Origin: Trichobilharzia regenti
Lineage: Eukaryota; Platyhelminthes; Trematoda; Strigeidida; Schistosomatidae
Assembly (NCBI GenBank): GCA_944472135.2
Contig: CALYDD020000422.1
Location: forward strand, 1 to 64,000
Reading direction: 5' to 3'
DNA: 64,000 bases
Position 1 is the stretch's first letter; the number at the start of each line of letters is the position of its first letter. The translations under genes and the position numbers were made by a program. Below the pieces are notes generated by a model. The model did no database searches, was not told the DNA's origin, and saw only the letters and a program-made list of their open reading frames with translations. Below, in pieces: positions 23,340 to 34,854 of this stretch.

Positions 23340-24200
23340 TTGTTAGGTATGAGATGATGCTACAGGACTGGACTGGACTTCACTGAATCACTCCTACCTC
23401 AAAGATAGGCAGAGTGAAGCGGTCAGTGGAGCGTGTTGATCACTCCATTTATTTGGGAAGTTGCATCAGCCAACACAAATGGTTTGATCACTTACGAAAT
23501 CTCAGCACCGATACAGAAGGTTCGATTGGCATTAGCCTGCCAACATATGCCATCTCTGGCATGGTGGACGTGACATCCAGCTGGTTGTTGACAGAAGAAT
23601 GTGTGAACTCCTCAGCAGTTGACGCTGTCCTCCTTTATGGCTGTGAGTGAGGCATGGGTATTTGAAGTGGAAGACATGACAAGCCTAGATATCTGCCTAT
23701 GATCATAGGTGTCTGCATCCTATCTCTCATGTTAAGCGGTATAATAAGGTGAGCAATATTGAGGTTAGGCTTCGGTTGAGTGATAGCGAGGTGAGGAGAA
23801 GAAATCAATCGATGAGGTTGTGAATTTACACCATTTGAGATGGTTAGGACATGTGTTACACGGGAAATGCCAGCTGACTGACATAGCATAAGGTTAGAAA
23901 AGGATCAGTGGTGGCTTCATCAGTCGATCAAATCAATAACACTTAGTTTAAGCAAGCCACTGTGGGAGGTGTAGACTTCCTGACTGGTTGGAGTCCTCGC
24001 GATGATATAAACCACTAGCTGCAGACAATCGATGATATGGGTAAAATTCCTTCTCAATGGTTGACACAAATGCATCCACTCCTAGTGATTTATTATATCC
24101 AATAAAATTCTATTGTTCTTCCATGTAACGGTTCTTTTCGCCTCACTCACAGTTCCGTATATCATCTCTCTCTTTTGAATCTCTCTTTCCTCTTAATATT
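23340..24200 (+). mobile_element. Second RTE-like family, C-terminal reverse-transcriptase fragment
   Basis: Broken frames give DWTGLH, ERVDHSIYLGSCISQ, SAVDAVLLYGCE (family consensus RSVLLYGCETW), a VRRRNQSMRL-like part and a VTREMPAD-like part. This matches the thumb/C-terminal region of another schistosome endonuclease-reverse transcriptase, different from the AAT-tailed RTE copies. The equivalent in copy B is at 46,910-47,760. Confidence 0.7.
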
Positions 24201-24489
24201 CTCTTGCTTTGTGTCTTGCTACGTGGAATAGAGTGTGACAACTCGAACTGCTGCAAGTCTGTGGAATGCTCTACAGTGGAATCAGTCAGTCAACCAGTTG
24301 TTTGGGACATAAATAATTACATAAAAAACTGGTGTGATGCAACTGCTTTGAACAGCTCTCTCTATCTATTATACGCTGGAGTTTGCATCAAGAAACTCGT
24401 CTAAAATTCACCGTAGTAATACTTCACATCTTCAAGAGAATGAAACAGTTCTAATCAACAAGACACTGGTGAATATGTGTATGCGCTTA

Positions 24490-24725
24490 TCTTATTGACT
24501 TGATTCTGTCTTCTAAAATGTCCGATTCCTAGTGAATTGTAAGCCTCTAGAAGCACATCTCCAGTGAATTCTCTACTCTGTCATCGCTTTAATCCTCCGA
24601 GTGTACTACTGTCCAGAGTCTTTTGGTTTCTTTCATGTAATCTCTTCATTGTCACCTTCGGATGAACGCCTGACCCATTACTTCCTTTTGGCGAGGTTCT
24701 AGTCTAAGGGTGGCCTGGTCTGTGA
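24490..24725 (-). mobile_element. Diverged RTE-like 3' end, antisense
   Basis: Its parts (GATTCTGTCTTCT, ATGTAATCTCTTCATTGTCACC, TTACTTCCTTTTGGCGAGGTTC) match the antisense RTE terminus. The copy B equivalent is at 48,130-48,390. Marks the right edge of block A. Confidence 0.55.
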
Positions 24726-24940
24726 TGTCATGTTATTTATTCTTCGTCCAGAATCTTCAAATAAAAGATTAATTGATGACAGTAGATCGTGTGACATAGT
24801 TTCATCTGACCTGCAACGTGAATCAATCCACCATTATGAAATTTCTACTTTTATCCTTCAAGAAATACGTGACAACATTTTGTTAAATGCCAATATATAT
24901 ATGGAGGTTTTTGGTTGCCCAAATTTCAAGAAGGTGGCCG

Positions 24941-24958
24941 TATATATATATATATATA
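24941..24958. repeat. TA microsatellite
   Basis: Nine tandem TA units. Confidence 0.9.
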
Positions 24959-25559
24959 GCTAACCATAAATTCCTTGAGTGGCGCAGTCTTGAAGTCTTC
25001 TGAAAGCATCAAAAAGCAGAGTTATTTGAGATAAAATTTGTGATACTATTTAACGATAATTACATATGGAGATTTGGTATTACCTAAATAGTGTGATTTA
25101 AAAGCGACCTTGACGCGCTTTTCGAAGGGCATACTGCATTTGCTAATCCCTATTGTCATTACATTCTCTTTTTAAATCTGAAATCCCTGTTTATTTTGTT
25201 ATGGCTACCTTATGAATTCCAAATCGCACAAAAGTGGATTATCTCGATACTTGTGATCCTACCATGTTTTTATCCCATCTACTTGTCTATTCTGTTATGA
25301 ATCGATTTTAATCCCTAATCGTCATCTCGTTAATTTGACCTCCGACCGGAAACACTTGTGCAGATTTCTCAATATTATACTTTATGTTCATGAATGCACT
25401 TTTTCAAATAATTTCAGATCCTCCCAAAGCAGGCTGTAGTGAGTGTCACAAGTTTCATTCTCTGGAGTCAGTATATGTATCTATGCATTTTGAAACTCTC
25501 CTATGTTATTATGCCCAAATATCATGGCTTAAGTTGAACAAACGTTTGAAATATTTAAG

Positions 25560-25965
25560 TTTAATTCTTATGATCTTAACGTGGGTTACCTGCTTAAAAC
25601 TTGGGCTACAGAAAACCTTGATTAACATAGTGCCTATCGCAGCACATGAGACGATCATTCCGAGTACGGTTTTTGGTTCTCAAATATATCTCTGAAGGTT
25701 TTATTATTGACATTTAACAAAATGTCGTCGTGTATTTCTTGAAGTAGAGGAAGAAGAAATATCATAATAGCGGATTGGTTTCTGCTTCAGGTCAGATAGA
25801 CAATCCACTGTTATAAAGAAAATAAACGACGAATTCAGCAGAAAATTTTTGTTTATCGATGAAATCATCTTCAGACGCTGTACAGTTGTATTTGTATTTA
25901 AGAAAAACACGTATAGTAGTCCACTACTGAGTAATAAGGGTGAGATAATTGATATAATTACTCAC
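25560..25965. repeat. Dispersed repeat, relative at 39,000-39,420 and 55,270-55,690
   Basis: Shares ordered segments with the other two (CCTGCTTAAAACTTG, a TGTCGTCGTGTATTTC-like box, GGATTGGTTTGC/TCTGC, CAGGTCAGAT). No coding or terminal structure was recognised; origin unknown. Confidence 0.55.
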
Positions 25966-27790
25966 AAGTGGCTTTAGAAGTGAAAATTAAAAGTTGTAAA
26001 TTACGTGATAGTCAGCGGCACAAAGTTAAAAATTTGATAATATTAAAATTGCTGTTGAGTGAGAATAAAGGTGGTAGTTGAAAGTCAATTTAACAAGTGT
26101 GAAGTGGGTGTGAAAATGTACCACAGGAACATTTGAGGGTGATAATAGTGAATTAATTATTAAGGTAAAAGCAAACTAAAAGTAAAGTTAAAAAGAAAAA
26201 TTAAAATGTGTGTTTACAGAGAACGATTAGTGAAGAGTTTAAGACCGAGGAAGAATAAGAGACTGGACAAACGTTTTCTGCATAAAGAGTTCGGCGTTGT
26301 ATTGATGACTTACCAGCGCCTGTGTGGCTTGAACTCACCAAGTACTAGAGAATTGAGCTAATAGCTGTCTTGCATTGTCCTTCTGCTAACCGTGCCAGAT
26401 AATACTCGGACATGTGCTTGGAAAGTGAGATTTGTTCGTCCAATATAACGAGATCCAAAGGCGCAAGTGGATTTACTAACATACATTAAAGTGGCCAGCC
26501 CAAAAGTGTCAGTTTATCCTCCACACATCCATTGATCATTTGTAGGCTGTAGAAACTGTTTAGTACCTAAGCGGTAAAGAAGGCTTTCATCAGTGATCTG
26601 CATAGGTGAGTCTTCAGGATCTCAGCTGCGGTGTCACCTTTAAATTCAAAGCTCGTGAACTGCAGTTTCTCCGGCACTGTATGGGTTCTTTCAAGCTTTT
26701 GCTTTAACTTCATGTTTTACTCGATATTTGTTGGGGATATCCATTCTCTATGAGAACTTTTCCGAGTCGCTCCGGTGCTCTGTCGATTGCATCACTTGAA
26801 CATATTCTTCTTATTGTTACTCTACAGTCAGTTAATCTCCCATTTGAAGATTCTGGACGAAGAGAAAATATCATGCTATAAACTTCGCTGAAAAACCCAT
26901 TCATTGTATTCACCTTGTTCAGAATAAAACTATTATCATTACTGTTATTCAGTATGGACACCAGCTAATATGAGTTTTTAATATGTTTCCAAATATTTCC
27001 AGCGGTAAAACCAGTTGGAACTGGTAGAGAATGTGGTAAGTCATATACTCGCATAAAATCACCATAAAAACACACACATTTTTCGAACTTCTATTACTTT
27101 ATAATTCATACCTGAACAAAAAAGTAATACTTATACAACAATTTGTTGAAATGATCATTAAACGTCTCCAAATACCCAAAGGATACAAAGAGGTAGACAG
27201 TCGAATTTCTACTTCAAGATAAGTTTCCGACATATTCACGGCTACAAACTAAGGAAGAAAATTTATTTACGTTCATTTGTAGAATGTTTATTGTCAGCAC
27301 ATCCGAGGACATAATCTGATTTCTTTGTCTGGCCTGGGTCTAACCGGCGACGAGCTCAGTTCCAAACTGGTGAAACCCCAGTTCGGTGTATAGACCATTT
27401 CGATCTGGCTGTCTACAGAGCACCTTTGATTGATGTCAGCAGTATACGACTACTTATTTCAGTCAATAAGTAGTATATATTATTATGCATGCTTTTTTGA
27501 CAGTTCTGTAAGTAGTCAAATTTCACTGGACAATTTCGTCAGTGGGCAAACAATGTTTCACACAGAGATTTAGTTATTTTAGTCAGGATGATGTAACATC
27601 GATTTCTCAGCGATTCTTTTCTCAAATAACGTCAGGCAAATTGTCAAGAAACTTAGCCCTAAGTTCCTATTACTTCCGAAAACGCTCCAAATTGACAATT
27701 ATACTAGATACGATTATTGACATTAACTCGAAAACACAGGGACCAAAAAGAAATTGTATTCAAGTGTTGGGTTGTAGGAATTTGATTGGC
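25966..27790. other. No gene recognised
   Basis: AT-rich, apparently low-copy within the window. A segment near 26,820-26,890 (antisense of a TTCGTCCAGAATCTTCAAAT-like box) also occurs at about 24,741, so a minor dispersed repeat is present. Nothing else is supportable apart from the speculative micro-exon at 27,003. Confidence 0.5.
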
Positions 27791-28060
27791 TTACAGGATT
27801 TCATCATGAGCTGACATTGGTCAGAGAACCATTGGAATTGGCAGAAGTTAGAATTCAAGGACCATTGGATCGGTCCCAGGGGCTCAATGGTATACGAGCT
27901 TGCCTTGTAACCAGGAGGTTATGGGTTCAAATCCCGGTGGGCGCATACTGCTGAAAAGTCCCCAACTAGAACGAAACAGCTATCCAGGACTCCCAGGTTT
28001 AACAATGGTTCTCCAACCAATGTCAGCTCATGATGAAATCCTGTAAGGAAATTGTATTCT
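27790..28060 (+). mobile_element. Hammerhead-bearing SINE preceded by an inverted SINE tail
   Basis: 27,790-27,835 is the antisense of the SINE's own 3' part (GGATTTCATCATGAGCTGAC). The sense SINE then runs to 28,060: A-box-like GGCTCAATGGTATACGAGC, B box GGGTTCAAATCCC (27,923), core CTGAAAA at 27,951 and GAAAC at 27,973-27,977. G8 of the core is A, so it is probably inactive. The head is the best tRNA-like one here. Confidence 0.75.
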
Positions 28061-28374
28061 TCGCCAGTTAAAATCAACACTCTGTACAAAGGTTCTATTC
28101 GTATTCTTTCGCCTTCTTCCAACTTGTACACGATTCAACCATTCGCGCCTTCGAGTTGCCCGCCAGTGGCTACCAAGGTCAATGAACCAACGTTCAATGT
28201 TCATATTCTTTAACACAAGTCATAATTTCAGATCATGTTTCTCATCCCGTGAAATGGAAAGAAATTCTTTTCACATCAGAATGAATAAAATTTACTGGTG
28301 TTTTACAGCTTTTCACTTTATGTTATAATCTTTGTTGCCAATTTGTTATAGATCTGCTGGTAATTGATATGATC

Positions 28375-28600
28375 TCCAAGTATGGGATCTGATTGACTGT
28401 TTGCAAGATTTCATCTTTGGTCGACATCGATTAGAGAACCGTTGGAAAACCACGAAGTTCGAACAGCTTATTTTGGAACTCTTCAGCAGTTCGCACCCAC
28501 CACATGTGTTCAAACACAGGGCCTTTTGGTGACAAGACGAGCTCGTAGACCACCTAGACACTGGAATCCGATCCAATGGTTCATAAATTTAAACTTCTGC
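28375..28600 (-). mobile_element. Hammerhead-bearing SINE, antisense
   Basis: Minus strand reads tRNA-like head, then CTGAAGAGTTCCAAAATAAG and CGAACTT where GAAAC is expected. The core is broken. Tail CCAACGGTTCTCTAATCGATG as in the family. Confidence 0.7.
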
Positions 28601-28719
28601 GCTGTTCAGGCCTTTTTAGGGTGGGTAGTTATCTGGGGTTCCATTGGGAAGTCATGACCAGTTGGATGGAGCAGGTCGAGTGTGAAGACAAATACTTGCC
28701 AAAGGCACCGACTAGTGGC

Positions 28720-28960
28720 CAAACTATATCGTGAATTTACAGAAATCGGAGTTCATAGGCTGGCCATTTGATCAGGACCCAGTAGTTTAATTGTTTTCGA
28801 GATCTCCTTGTAACTAGATGGTCCTGGTTCGGACTCCGGTAGGTGCGTGCTACTGAAGAGTCCCAAATTAGCCTGACGACACAGATGTCCAGTACTTTCA
28901 GGTTTTCCAATGGTTCTCTAATTTATGATAGCTCATGATGATATGATCTTATTGACAGTT
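28720..28960 (+). mobile_element. Hammerhead-bearing SINE
   Basis: Head with GGTTCGGACTCC (B box variant, about 28,826). Core CTGAAGA at 28,853-28,859 and GTCCCAAATTAG loop are intact, but the GAAAC box is GACAC, so cleavage should be lost. Confidence 0.75.
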
Positions 28961-29384
28961 GATATGACCGAGTGGACTGATGTTTGGGTATAATAATACT
29001 GAAGTAATGAACAACTCAACTGATATGCTAGATACACCTATTCGTCCATGGTACCTTCCACTTCACTGAGACACCTATTCATCGAAAGACAAAGACTGGC
29101 CTGTGACTATTTGGATACGGTCTTCATTAGGAAAAACACGTGGTATTTATATACTTTTTACCACATTGAATTCGGCTCAAGGCAGTGAGAAATGGATTTT
29201 TATGATTGGTAGGCGACTCAGCTAAATCGAAGAAGATTATTTTGATTGGTTGATGATCTGACCAATACCAGTGTGAGAAAAAGGTAATGAAATTCTATGA
29301 TTGGATAATCATAGGATGAGTCACATGATCAGTCATAAGACGATTACTATTTTAATCTGATTCCTCTCACCTCAAGCCTATAAT

Positions 29385-29873
29385 GTAATGCTGATTATGT
29401 TATTATTATTATTATTGTATCCTTTAGTTCCTAGAGGAACATAGGGCTTCAGCTGCGCACCTCCATTGACTTCGGTTTTCTGACAACTTTTTCACCCTGC
29501 TCCAGGTCTGTCCATATGCTTTCATCTCCTCCTCGCATGACCTCCTCCAAGTCACCCTTGGACGACCGACTCGCCGCTTCCCTTTCGGGTTCCACTCGAG
29601 TAATGGCTTGTCTAGTGATGTCACTTGATGGTCTGTTTTCTCCGAGTATGGCCAATCCATCTCCATTTCTTTCTGCCTGTTTGTTTCACAATCGGTTCCT
29701 GATTGGTTCGCTCCCAGAGATCCCTGTTGCTGATCTTTTCTGGCCATCTGATCTTGAGTATTGATCGAAAACAACTGTTAATGAAGGTCTGAAGTTTGTT
29801 TGAGATGCTCTTTATGACTCGCCAAGTCTCTGATCCGTATAGTAGCACTGACTTCACATTGTAATGCTGATTA
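29385..29873 (-). mobile_element. 5'-truncated RTE-type insertion with 13-bp target duplication
   Basis: The element occupies 29,398-29,861 on the minus strand, tailed by (TTA)n at its 3' end. GTAATGCTGATTA flanks it at 29,385-29,397 and 29,861-29,873, with one base shared. Its protein frame is nearly open: [37 protein letters not shown] and WTDLEQGEKVVRK. This is the C-terminal end of the RTE protein, in comparatively fresh condition. Confidence 0.9.
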
Positions 29874-30574
29874 CAAATTGTATATTGATTATAGTATATT
29901 TGCTTACTAAAACGTAAAAATTTTCTTTGAATGCCTTTCCTTAATTTTAGAAAACCCTGATTTATATCCATGTGAGAAAATATCTGATTTCTGTTCTTAT
30001 CACAGTTGGATTTTGACCAGACGAATTATAACTATTACACGGAAAATCTTAAATTAAACAGGAACGGGCCTTATATGATCAGTTGAAATCACAGACAGCC
30101 TGAGAATAATAAATTAACTGAACTGCTGGAAAATATGGAAAATTAGTAACACTGCCTTCAGTAAACAGAGAAAATACTTGGAGATGCATGCGATTATCAA
30201 CTTTCTCTCGAGATGTTCTGAGCATTGGTGTAAAAATATGTAATGTAAAATGTTTAAATTCATTATATTTAATAGATTTAACTGCTGTACACAATGGCTT
30301 CAGTGCAGGAGAATAAAATCGGGCAGCTACGTTATGAGTGCTTCCAAGAAAGAAGTCACTTGAAGAATCTATATTCTGGGAATAACTGATGCCAGTTTGC
30401 GGCAGAAATAATGCTTAAATTCTGAGTTTTATGTATACTGAGTAGTCGTCAGTGGAAAAAGGTTTCCGCATCAATTGGCTAATTATAAAGATTGTAAGCT
30501 TTACGGCTTACAAATGAAACAAGTCGCTTTGCTTAACCTCTTCTCAAAATAATAGTAAGACATCTTCAACTGCG

Positions 30575-31372
30575 TGTATACGTATTCTTGCAGGAACTAT
30601 CTTTGTGGTCTATATCAGGTGAACATAGAGAAAACAGAGGTGATGGAGATTCCTGGCCAACAGACACCAATCAGCATAAATGGGATAAATCTGAAAAAAG
30701 CAACCTCCTTCACCTACCTACCAACCTGGGTAGTATCGCTTCAACTACAGGCTGACGCAGCTGATGAGGATTTCAAAGCGAGGATCGGGAAAGCAAAGCA
30801 AGCTTTCATTACTCTCAAGTCTGTGTGGAAGTCAACAGCACTCAGCATGAAAAATAAGATCAGGATTTTCAACTCCAATGAGAAGTCACTGCTACTTACT
30901 ATACGGATCAGAGAGTTGGCGTGGCGTCACGAAGGGCACTTCGAACAAAATACAGAACTTCATCAACAGCTGTCTTCACTCAATTCTACTCAAGATCAGA
31001 TGGCCGGCCAGACAAGATCAACAATAGTGAAGGATCTCTGAGAGTAAACCAACCCAACAGGAAACGACTGTGCAACAAATATTCAGGACGAAATTCAGTT
31101 AGTGGATTGGCCATACTCTGAGAAAAACAAAAAAATGACATTACAGGTCAGGCAATTTCTCGAGTGGAACACAGACGGAAGGCGTTGAGTTAGTCACCAG
31201 TGTTAGGGTGACACGGAGGAGGTTATGTGAAGAGGGGATGAAAGGATGTGGGCAGATGTGTGGAGTCAAGTGAAGACGTTGGCAGAGATCCGAACGCGAC
31301 GGAGACGTGCGGCTGAAGCTCTATGTTCTCCTAGGAATACAACGAAACAATAATAATATGATAATAATAATA
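30575..31372 (+). mobile_element. RTE-type retrotransposon 3' fragment
   Basis: Near-open frame: [63 protein letters not shown]. The frame then shifts; the terminus GCTGAAGCTCTATGTTCTCC (about 31,313) and AATAATAATATG tail follow. This is the connection-to-C-terminal region of the same family as 7,030-8,240. Duplicated at 52,026-52,753, where the end is cut off. Confidence 0.85.
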
Positions 31373-32200
31373 TTAGTACGCGCGTTTATCTGCATTTTCA
31401 GGATGCTTCACTTCTTGTATCCGAATTCCATGTATGGGTGAAGAACCTTTCGAATGTAATATCAGTAAAACGAAGAATGTCTGAATAAATCCATTGAATG
31501 TTAACACAACTCGAGACTAATTAGGAAAAAAGCGTTTCCGAGTATTGACGGTAGGAGAACTGAGTCTTGGGTTTTTAGGGAATTACTCTGAATTTCAACA
31601 TGTTATGGACTATAGAAAAGCAATATAACACAAGAAATTGGTAGTTTCAAATGATTAGCGTCTCTACAACTAAGGCAGTTCGAGTAAATGGGTAATGAGC
31701 CTTGCCCCAAACGATCAAAACGGTGGTCCTGTGTTTCGATCACTGCGATTTGGCTGGCCACTGAGTACTATTATTTCATATGAGTAGCATACGAGAACCC
31801 ACCTCAGTTATTTTTATTACATTTTACTAAAAACAATTTAAATTTGATTTCAGGCACAAAGTGGTGCTACGATCAGGAAGAGATGTACGTTATTTATTGA
31901 AATATTACTCTAGAATGCATTGGTGTTAAAGCTAATAACACAAACACTGTTATTCTCTTTGGAGATTTCATGACTAGTCATAAGCTTAGAATCAATATTT
32001 TCACATAGATAAATTATGAGGTAATTTGATGATAATCAGGTCGGTTTATGTATCACGAATAAATATTCTTTCTACTATTATGCTAGCATTAATTAGGAGC
32101 AGACATGATATTTTGTTGAAACGTTATTTCCTTTGGCCATCATCTGCTTTCACTGAGTATTGAAGTAATTAGTTATGAGTAGCTGAAAGCAACCATGTTG
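31373..32200. other. No gene recognised
   Basis: AT-rich. It includes a Cys-rich open stretch after a good acceptor at 31,402 (CFTSCIRIPC in one frame), and the candidate exon at 31,854. Neither can be tied to a gene. Confidence 0.4.
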
Positions 32201-32204
32201 AGTC

Positions 32205-33762
32205 TACTAGCTCGCTGGTTCTCTAACCGGTCCCACACCCAACAGAAGAAGGAGGGGTGAGCGTGGGGCTAGCAACCCAACGACACAAAACCAGTCAAAC
32301 TGCTACAGAAACTTCAACGCACAACAAAAACATTAAAAATACATAGAAATATAAAAAATTAACTGATTCTCCTCTGAAACCGAAGAGGCGAAATAACACA
32401 GATGGCTGGTGAAAGCCCGCCTTTGGGAAGCCAGTCAGCCAGTCGATCCGGCTTCTTTCGATGAAAGCAAGAATAATAATTGGGGTGTGGTGTATCTATA
32501 TAATGCAAGAAACTGGGAAGACTGCCCAGGTAGCATAGAGGTGGTTGAAATCTGAGAGAACAGATAGAATTTATGTGGACTATCCAAATTGTCAACTGGA
32601 GAATCAGATATCTACTCTGGTCTGGTTACACACATGACAACCGCGAGTAAGCACATGCGTTGAGTGGCTATCATTATACGGCAGTCGAAGCGTTTATGCA
32701 ATGGGAACCTCAATCAACACACCTATAAAGAAATAACACGTGTCAGGTGATCTACAACGAAAAACTCACTCAACGAGGCGTTCGAAGTGAATACAGGAGT
32801 AACGCAAGGCTGGCTGCTTTTGATAACCAATGATACTCCTACTTGTGGTGGACTAGATTATGCGTCACGCTGTGAGTGAGGAGATAGGGATACGTCAGGC
32901 TGACCCATCAGAAGACTCTAAAAGATCTAGATTTCGCATAAGATATATGTCTAATGTCGGAAAAACTGTTAGATTTGCCGGAGAAAACCAACAAACTGGC
33001 TGGAGAAGCTGGCAGGCAGCAAAGACAAGACTGCAGGTGATGAAGACAACCAACCAACAGTAACATCAAGAACAATCAGAATCGATCACCATCAACAGGA
33101 GAGATTTGACAGAGGTGACCTCCTTCACTCATCCAGTCAGGAAGCACAGTTTCAGCCACAGGTCAGGGGAACGGATGACGATGTCAAAACCAGTCAGACA
33201 CAATCGCAAAGGCAAGGTAACCAACCATTCACCAACCTTAAACCAGTTTGAAAATCTCCTGTACTCATCAAGCATGAAGAACACGATTTCGACTGTGTTC
33301 AACACAAATGTGAAGTCAGTCATTCACTTCTTCTATACGGTTCAGAAACTGGTACTGCGTGTCACGAAAAGCACTTTCAACAGGTTGCAGACTTTCATCA
33401 ACAGCTGTTTTTGCTCCAACAAGAATAAGCAACAAGAAACTCTGCAGTGGAATAAACCAACAGGCAAGAGCCGATCGCTCAACATATATGTAGGAAAAAA
33501 TGATGGTGGATTGATCATGCATACATTGAGGAAACGATCGGATGACTTCGTGCACCAGGCCCTCGAGTGGAATCTAAATGGGAGACCATAAATGGGTTGT
33601 CAGTTACAGAATGACATGGTGAAGATAATGTAAGAAAGAGATGACAGAGTTTAGTCAATCGTGGACGCAGATGAAGAGGATGGCAGGAAACAGAACAAAG
33701 TGGAGATGTGCTATTGAAGCCCAATGTTCCACTCGGAACTCAAGAGAAAAATAATAATAATA
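32205..33762 (+). mobile_element. Internally deleted RTE-type retrotransposon
   Basis: 32,205-32,740 is the 5' UTR and endonuclease start: ACCGGTCCCACACCCA, GTGGGGCTAGCAAC, then degraded MQETGKTAQVA-like and REGVAM-like frames. From about 32,745 it jumps to the reverse-transcriptase end (CQVIYNEKLTQ), the FTYLG-like region near 33,115, FNTNVKSVIHFFYTVQKLVL and the terminus GAAGCCCAATGTTCC (about 33,714) with an AATAATAATA tail. The middle of the ORF is missing. Only 33,465 onward is present in R. Confidence 0.8.
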
Positions 33763-34167
33763 TGCCGCTGGAAGTTGATCATTTTATTGACAAATAGAGT
33801 AATGATTCAATAAAATGATATGCACAGATTTATTCAGCCATTTGACATCCTTACACCTGCTTACAATTCTCAATAATTCTATCTCAGGTTAATAGTGCAG
33901 AAGTGTTGCTTAGAGTACTGAGCATTTCTATTTACAATATATATATTACAGGTATTCTATATAACTTATAAAAGTGAATTGATTTCACATGCACTACAAA
34001 GACTTATTCGTCCTTATTGATACTCAAGTGGCAATAACTTATAATCCCTTTCTGGATAAGAATTTCACATTTTTCGGTTTAGTGATAATCATAATATCAT
34101 TATTCCAAACAGTCCTTTAATACAATGGGGAATTCTCAGCTAGGATTACAATATTGTATCTAATTTC

Positions 34168-34492
34168 CTATGGGAGCGAACCAACCCAGTAGGAACCAAC
34201 TGTACAACAAATATGCAGAAAGAAATGGAGGTTAATTTGCCAATAGTCTGAGAAAACCAACAAATGACATCACTAGACAGGCTCACTCTCTCTCTCTCTC
34301 TCTTTCGACGGAAACCCGAATGGGAAGCAACGAGTTACTGCGAGCGTGACATGGAGGAGGTCATGCGAAGAGGAGTTGAAATCATGTAGGCAGACATGCA
34401 GCCAGATGAAGACGTTGGCAGAGAACCAGATGCTATTGAGACGTCAGGCTGATGCCCTATGTTCCACTAAGAACTAGAGGAAACAACACAAC
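34168..34492 (+). mobile_element. RTE-type 3' fragment with TC run
   Basis: Starts GGGAGCGAACCAACCCAGTA and ends GCCCTATGTTCCACTAAGAAC, the RTE terminus. A TC microsatellite (34,287-34,304) interrupts it. The duplicate is at 53,458-53,781. Confidence 0.8.
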
Positions 34493-34854
34493 ACGCACAG
34501 TACACAGGAGGTGAAGTAATTAAATAGGGAATCTTCACTGATAATTTTGTCCAATAAGAATAATAATATAGAACTAAAGTTTCAGCGAGAATATTCAGCA
34601 ACCACGTATTGATCAAAGGAAGGATATAAGGGGCAGCCTACTTAGTGTTTCTCAGTAAAATAGTAGTTCTATGCCTTACACGTTTCTCACAACATGAAAT
34701 GTGTACCAAATAATGGATAGTAGATTTCTTATGCTTAGTCATCCAGGCGTAATTCTTTTATAATGACTTCTAGTTCTACTTGATGAAATGCATGTGGAGA
34801 GTTGTGCATAGAGAGGAGGCGCAGAGTCTGACAAGATAATATTCGTAAATTTAT

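Larger units (their letters stand above)
16895..24725 (+). repeat. Triplicated block, copy A
   Basis: Collinear with 42,051-48,330 (copy B) and 58,6xx-64,000 (copy C). Shared landmarks include GTGGTATAATTTTGTATGG (17,000/42,155), GGTGTTTTCGGTTAT (about 19,040/44,060) and AATTAGTTGAAATATACC (about 22,740/46,500). Copy A is clearly more diverged than B and C are from each other. It has two private insertions: an RTE copy (19,774-20,735) and a CR1-like element (21,541-22,687). The block is made mainly of SINEs and retrotransposon fragments and encodes no host gene I can see. Confidence 0.8.
25418..31884 (+). other. Speculative chain of phase-1 micro-exons
   Basis: Three short stretches have AG before and GTRAG-like donors after, lengths divisible by three and one consistent phase. 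They are 25,418-25,438 (21 nt, PPKAGC), 27,003-27,035 (33 nt, VKPVGTGREC) and 29,951-29,971 (21 nt, NPDLYP). A fourth, 31,854-31,884 (TKWCYDQEE), joins in phase but is 31 nt. The sequence is Cys-containing and open across the joins. No start exon or known domain was found, and chance matches are quite possible. Confidence 0.15.

Noticed and set aside
24730..24963. 77-codon frame
   Set aside because: Ends in a TA microsatellite and shares a fragment with an antisense stretch at 26,820; no domain.
27951..27977. Active hammerhead ribozyme
   Set aside because: The core reads CTGAAAA, so G8 is lost.
30574..31041. 155-codon frame as a host gene
   Set aside because: Sequence and 3' terminus show it is the C-terminal part of an RTE-type retrotransposon protein.
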